From: Lachnospiraceae bacterium
Lineage (GTDB): Bacteria > Bacillota > Clostridia > Lachnospirales > Lachnospiraceae
NCBI GenBank assembly: GCA_024689465.1
Contig: JAILDL010000213.1
Span: 1-46,759, forward strand
DNA: 46,759 nt
Reading direction: 5' to 3'
Each line of letters starts with the position of its first letter. Position 1 is the stretch's first letter. Positions 43,918 to 46,759 of this stretch are shown piece after piece. The translations under genes and the position numbers were made by a program. Under the pieces are notes generated by a model. The model ran no database searches and was not told the DNA's origin. It was given only the letters and a program-made list of their open reading frames with translations.

Positions 43918-46443
43918 TTATTCCTTCCATTTCTCCCAAAAATCCGCCAGTTTTCCGCCAACATTTTCACAGGTGACCACATCGTATTCTTTCCACTCTC
44001 TGGGAAAGAGTCTCTGATAGGAGCGGTTTAAGAACCGCTCGTCCAGCAGCGCCACCACGCCCACATCCTCTGCGGTACGGATCACCCGGCCTGCAGCCTG
44101 CTGCACCTTGTTCATACCTGGATACTGGTAGGCATAGTCAAAGCCCATGCCCGGCTCCCGCTGTTCAAAGTAGTCCTTGATCAGATCCTGTTCGTGGTTT
44201 ACCTGGGGAAGGCCCGTGCCTACCAGGATGGCACCGATCAGGGAATCGTTTCGCAGGTCGATGCCTTCCGAGAAGATCCCGCCCATGACGCAGAACCCGA
44301 TGAGGGTATCCGGATCTCTATTCTCTACGCAGCCGTGTTCCCTTGAATCCGGTTCCTCGGAAATGGGGAAATCGATCTGACTGATCAAGTCAATATTTGT
44401 GTTTTTGTTGAAACGATCGAGAAATTCCTCCCTGGCTGTTTCGTTCATATAGTCCTCCTGAATGAGGATCTCCAGGGAACCGTCCTCTGTGACGGTTTCT
44501 TCCTCCTGTAGACTCACCAGGTCACGAAAGGCAATGAGAACGCTTCGAAGGAACAGATGCGAAGGGAAAAAGACCATATAATTGCCCTGTTTTGCCTGGA
44601 CGATCTCCAGGATATAGGCTGCGATCTTCCGGTACTCCTCGATGCCTCTGCGGGTGTACTTGCTGGTCACCTCGGAAGCGATCAGGAGCTTTCGCCTTTG
44701 TCTGTCAAAAACGGTGTCTGCATAGACCTCATAATCTTCCTCGTCTCCCCCCAGCAGCTTCTTATAATACTGAATGGGTAAGAGGGTCGCGGAAAACAAA
44801 ACTGTGCTCCTGCCCCGTCCCATACACTCCTCCAGATTCCGGGAGGGGTCCACGCAGAACAGACGCACCATATAGCCGCCATCTGACTGGAGTTCACCGT
44901 ATATGACATAGTGATCGTCCAGCTTGTCATATATTTCCAAAAAGGAACTGAGTTCGAAGAAGAAATCCAGGATCTCGTCCCTGACAGGACTGTCATCATG
45001 CTTCTCCAGATAAGTGGAAATCCTGTTAAACAGCAGGTCCAGCTGCCCTACGAGGGCACTGATATCCGTGACGGAAAACAGGTTTAAGATATCACCCGTT
45101 TTTTTAAGCTTCAGAAATTCCCGGTTGCATCGTTCCAGGGCTGTTCCCATCCCCTTGTCATATACCTTCACCGCCTTTTTCAGTTCCAGGAACTGCTCCT
45201 TGAACAAAGCAGCGCTGTACATCTCCCGTCCCCGGTCCACCAGGTTGTGGGCTTCGTCCACCAGGAAGATGTAATCGTTCTGAACCCCTTCTGCAAAGAA
45301 CCTGCGCAGATATACATGGGGGTCAAATACGTAATTGTAGTCACAGATCACCCCGTCGGAAAACAGGCTCATATCCAGGGTCATCTCAAAGGGGCATACC
45401 TGATGGTCTCTGGCATAGGCTTCGATCTTTTCTCTGGTAAAGCTCTCCTCATGGGTGAGCAGGTCATAGATGGCATCGTTGATCCGGTCAAAGTGTCCCC
45501 TGGCATAGGGGCAATCCACCGGATTGCACAGACACTCCTCCTGAAAGCAGATCTTTTCCTTGGCGGTGAGGATCACCGTCTTAAAAGAAAGGCCGTGCTC
45601 CCTGAGGATCGCAAAGGCATTTTCCGCCACCGTCCGGGTGATGGTCTTGGCGGTCATATAGAAGATCTTTTCCGCCAGATCCTCCCCCATGGCCTTCACC
45701 GCAGGAAACACCGTTGCCAGCGTCTTGCCGGAGCCGGTGGGTGCCTCGATGAACAGCTTCTTTCGTCGGTACAGGGTATGATACACATGGGTGATCAGTT
45801 CCTTCTGTCCCTTACGATATTCATAGGGAAAGGACAGCTGCCGGATGGACTGCTGCCTTTTTTCCTTCCACTGGATCTGGAAGTCCGCCCACTTTTTATA
45901 TTCCAGCATAACGGAAGAGAACCACTCCTCCAGTTCGTCATAACGATAGGTAAAATCAAAGTACCGGATCTGCTCCGTATCCAGGTTGCAGTAGGTCATG
46001 CGAACGGCCATGGTTTCCTTTTTGAGCGCTTCTTCAGACGAACGGACATTTCTAACCTCCATGGCCAGCATAAAGGCATAGCACTTTGCCTGGGCCAGGT
46101 GCACCGGCACCGGCTCCTCCATCCGCAGGATATCCCGGTAGGTTCCCTTGATCTCATCCACGGTAAACAGTTCCTCTGTCAGGGTGCCGTCTTTGAGTTC
46201 CTCCAGGGGACCGATGATGCCGTCTGCCCGGCCTTCGATGATCACGTCATAAGTGTCTGCATGATACGTATAGGAAAGAGGCACCTCCGCATGGTAATCG
46301 CTGCCCATACGCTTCTGGATCATCCGGTGGATCCGGCTGCCTTCCTGCATGGCGTTGTCCGATGATGCTGCTTTGCGGTTGTCGATATCGCCGCAGCGCA
46401 GGATAAATTCCACCAGTGCACGCACGGATATGCGGATTTCCAT
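43918..46443 (-). CDS. Cas4/RecB-like nuclease fused to iron-sulfur XPD/DinG-type helicase
   Basis: An 841-aa protein. The N-terminal PD-(D/E)XK domain carries His39, Asp74 (GRADGI), Glu97-x-Lys99 (VDEIKG) and the RecB/Cas4 motif QxxxY (QAKCY, 118-122). The superfamily 2 helicase follows: Walker A APTGSGKT (234-241), cysteines 299, 304, 306, 311 and 350 for an Fe-S cluster, DEAH (396-399), and the C-terminal motifs GGIFSEGIDL and QAAGRVIR. The ATG at 46443 has AAGGAGG upstream. It should unwind DNA 5' to 3' and cut it; a role in repair or processing is inferred. No other repair or defence gene is adjacent. Confidence 0.92.
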   Translation of the reverse strand: MEIRISVRALVEFILRCGDIDNRKAASSDNAMQEGSRIHRMIQKRMGSDYHAEVPLSYTYHADTYDVIIEGRADGIIGPLEELKDGTLTEELFTVDEIKGTYRDILRMEEPVPVHLAQAKCYAFMLAMEVRNVRSSEEALKKETMAVRMTYCNLDTEQIRYFDFTYRYDELEEWFSSVMLEYKKWADFQIQWKEKRQQSIRQLSFPYEYRKGQKELITHVYHTLYRRKKLFIEAPTGSGKTLATVFPAVKAMGEDLAEKIFYMTAKTITRTVAENAFAILREHGLSFKTVILTAKEKICFQEECLCNPVDCPYARGHFDRINDAIYDLLTHEESFTREKIEAYARDHQVCPFEMTLDMSLFSDGVICDYNYVFDPHVYLRRFFAEGVQNDYIFLVDEAHNLVDRGREMYSAALFKEQFLELKKAVKVYDKGMGTALERCNREFLKLKKTGDILNLFSVTDISALVGQLDLLFNRISTYLEKHDDSPVRDEILDFFFELSSFLEIYDKLDDHYVIYGELQSDGGYMVRLFCVDPSRNLEECMGRGRSTVLFSATLLPIQYYKKLLGGDEEDYEVYADTVFDRQRRKLLIASEVTSKYTRRGIEEYRKIAAYILEIVQAKQGNYMVFFPSHLFLRSVLIAFRDLVSLQEEETVTEDGSLEILIQEDYMNETAREEFLDRFNKNTNIDLISQIDFPISEEPDSREHGCVENRDPDTLIGFCVMGGIFSEGIDLRNDSLIGAILVGTGLPQVNHEQDLIKDYFEQREPGMGFDYAYQYPGMNKVQQAAGRVIRTAEDVGVVALLDERFLNRSYQRLFPREWKEYDVVTCENVGGKLADFWEKWKE

Positions 46444-46486
46444 AGGCCCCTCCTTTCTTACGGGAACAAACATTCGTTACCCTTCC

Positions 46487-46515
46487 ATTGTGAAGGCAAA
46501 CCACCGAACTTGCAA
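46487..46515 (-). promoter_or_regulatory. Promoter of the nuclease-helicase gene
   Basis: TTGCAA-17-CACAAT on the minus strand; leader about 37 nt. Confidence 0.5.
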
Positions 46516-46554
46516 GCAGAAACATCGCAAAGAAAACGAGTAGGCCACATACGC

Positions 46555-46588
46555 AAAAACCTCCCGTGGAACACCACGGGAGGTTTTT
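46555..46588. terminator. Terminator downstream of the HPr-like gene
   Basis: Perfect arms AAAAACCTCCCGTGG / CCACGGGAGGTTTTT with loop AACA. It ends the minus-strand HPr-like transcript and could act on both strands. Confidence 0.92.
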
Positions 46589-46635
46589 CACCCATCATTT
46601 AATTGTTCCGCTAAGAAAAGATCCTATCCTCTCTC

Positions 46636-46759
46636 TTAGCACGCAATGGAAAGATGATTCAATACCTGTTCGAACTCGCTGTTAAAACCACTGTAAGATA
46701 CTACCAGGTTCTGTGTCAGGTTCATTCCCAGAATACCCAGGATAGACTTGGCATCTACC
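46636..46759 (-). CDS. HPr-family phosphocarrier protein, C-terminal part
   Basis: The last 40 residues of a gene cut by the window edge, beginning VDAKSILGILGMNL and ending NHLSIAC. The KSILGIL segment matches the region around the regulatory Ser46 of HPr. The rest is less typical (NLVVSYSG, FEQVLNHL). HPr passes phosphate in the sugar phosphotransferase system, but the active His15 lies outside the window, so activity cannot be judged. A terminator follows about 50 bp after the stop. Confidence 0.75.
   Translation of the reverse strand, partial: VDAKSILGILGMNLTQNLVVSYSGFNSEFEQVLNHLSIAC

Noticed and set aside
45247-46365. A 372-codon open frame antisense to the nuclease-helicase gene
   Set aside because: It coincides with motif-rich coding sequence on the minus strand and has no domain or start signals.

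Overview
The window looks like a chromosomal segment of a low-to-moderate GC Clostridia bacterium, most likely a Lachnospiraceae relative. This is inferred from protein families (DUF4364, DegV, a two-GerMN lipoprotein, FapA/DUF342), from the arg gene order, from a valS T-box, and from uniform SD-led starts with occasional TTG. Most genes lie on the minus strand. No rRNA, tRNA, CRISPR array, prophage or insertion sequence is visible. Gene density is high and the content is mostly housekeeping plus signalling.

Layout. 1-2.1 kb: rho then rpmE, each with a good sigma-A promoter on the minus strand. 2.1-9.1 kb: DUF4364 (plus) converges on rarA; upstream of rarA lie an SGNH/MBOAT cell-envelope acylation pair, holA, and a separately terminated radical SAM gene. 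9.2-15.4 kb: an operon reading ComEA-like lipoprotein, response regulator, histidine kinase, GerMN lipoprotein, comEC. 15.4-23.7 kb: an arginine locus, argC-GNAT-argJ-argB-argD plus a solute-binding protein on the minus strand, divergent from argG. The argC/argG spacer has two opposed promoters, each overlapping ArgR-type half-sites. A 150-bp imperfect palindrome sits between argC and the GNAT gene.

23.7-33.7 kb: a DUF1294 protein and a degenerate receiver protein (plus), degV, a GH25 lysozyme with a small partner. Then a seven-gene minus-strand operon: FapA/DUF342, folC, a 55-aa protein, a zinc-ribbon/TPR membrane protein, a membrane protein of unknown family, an Hpt protein and an HD-GYP response regulator. 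33.7-35.1 kb: an AraC-type regulator divergent from an unannotated 32-aa peptide gene with its own promoter, structured leader and terminator. 35.2-43.6 kb: valS with a T-box leader, a TPR-GGDEF diguanylate cyclase, and a heterodimeric ABC exporter. 43.9-46.4 kb: a Cas4/RecB-like nuclease fused to an iron-sulfur XPD/DinG-type helicase. The right edge cuts an HPr-like gene.

The most system-like groups are the com/two-component/GerMN operon, which resembles the actinobacterial MtrAB-LpqB module embedded among DNA-uptake genes; the FapA-to-HD-GYP operon, which could link c-di-GMP turnover and phosphorelay to an envelope TPR protein; and the 32-aa peptide locus. All regulatory sites were found by eye and all family assignments come from motif recognition, not from database searches.
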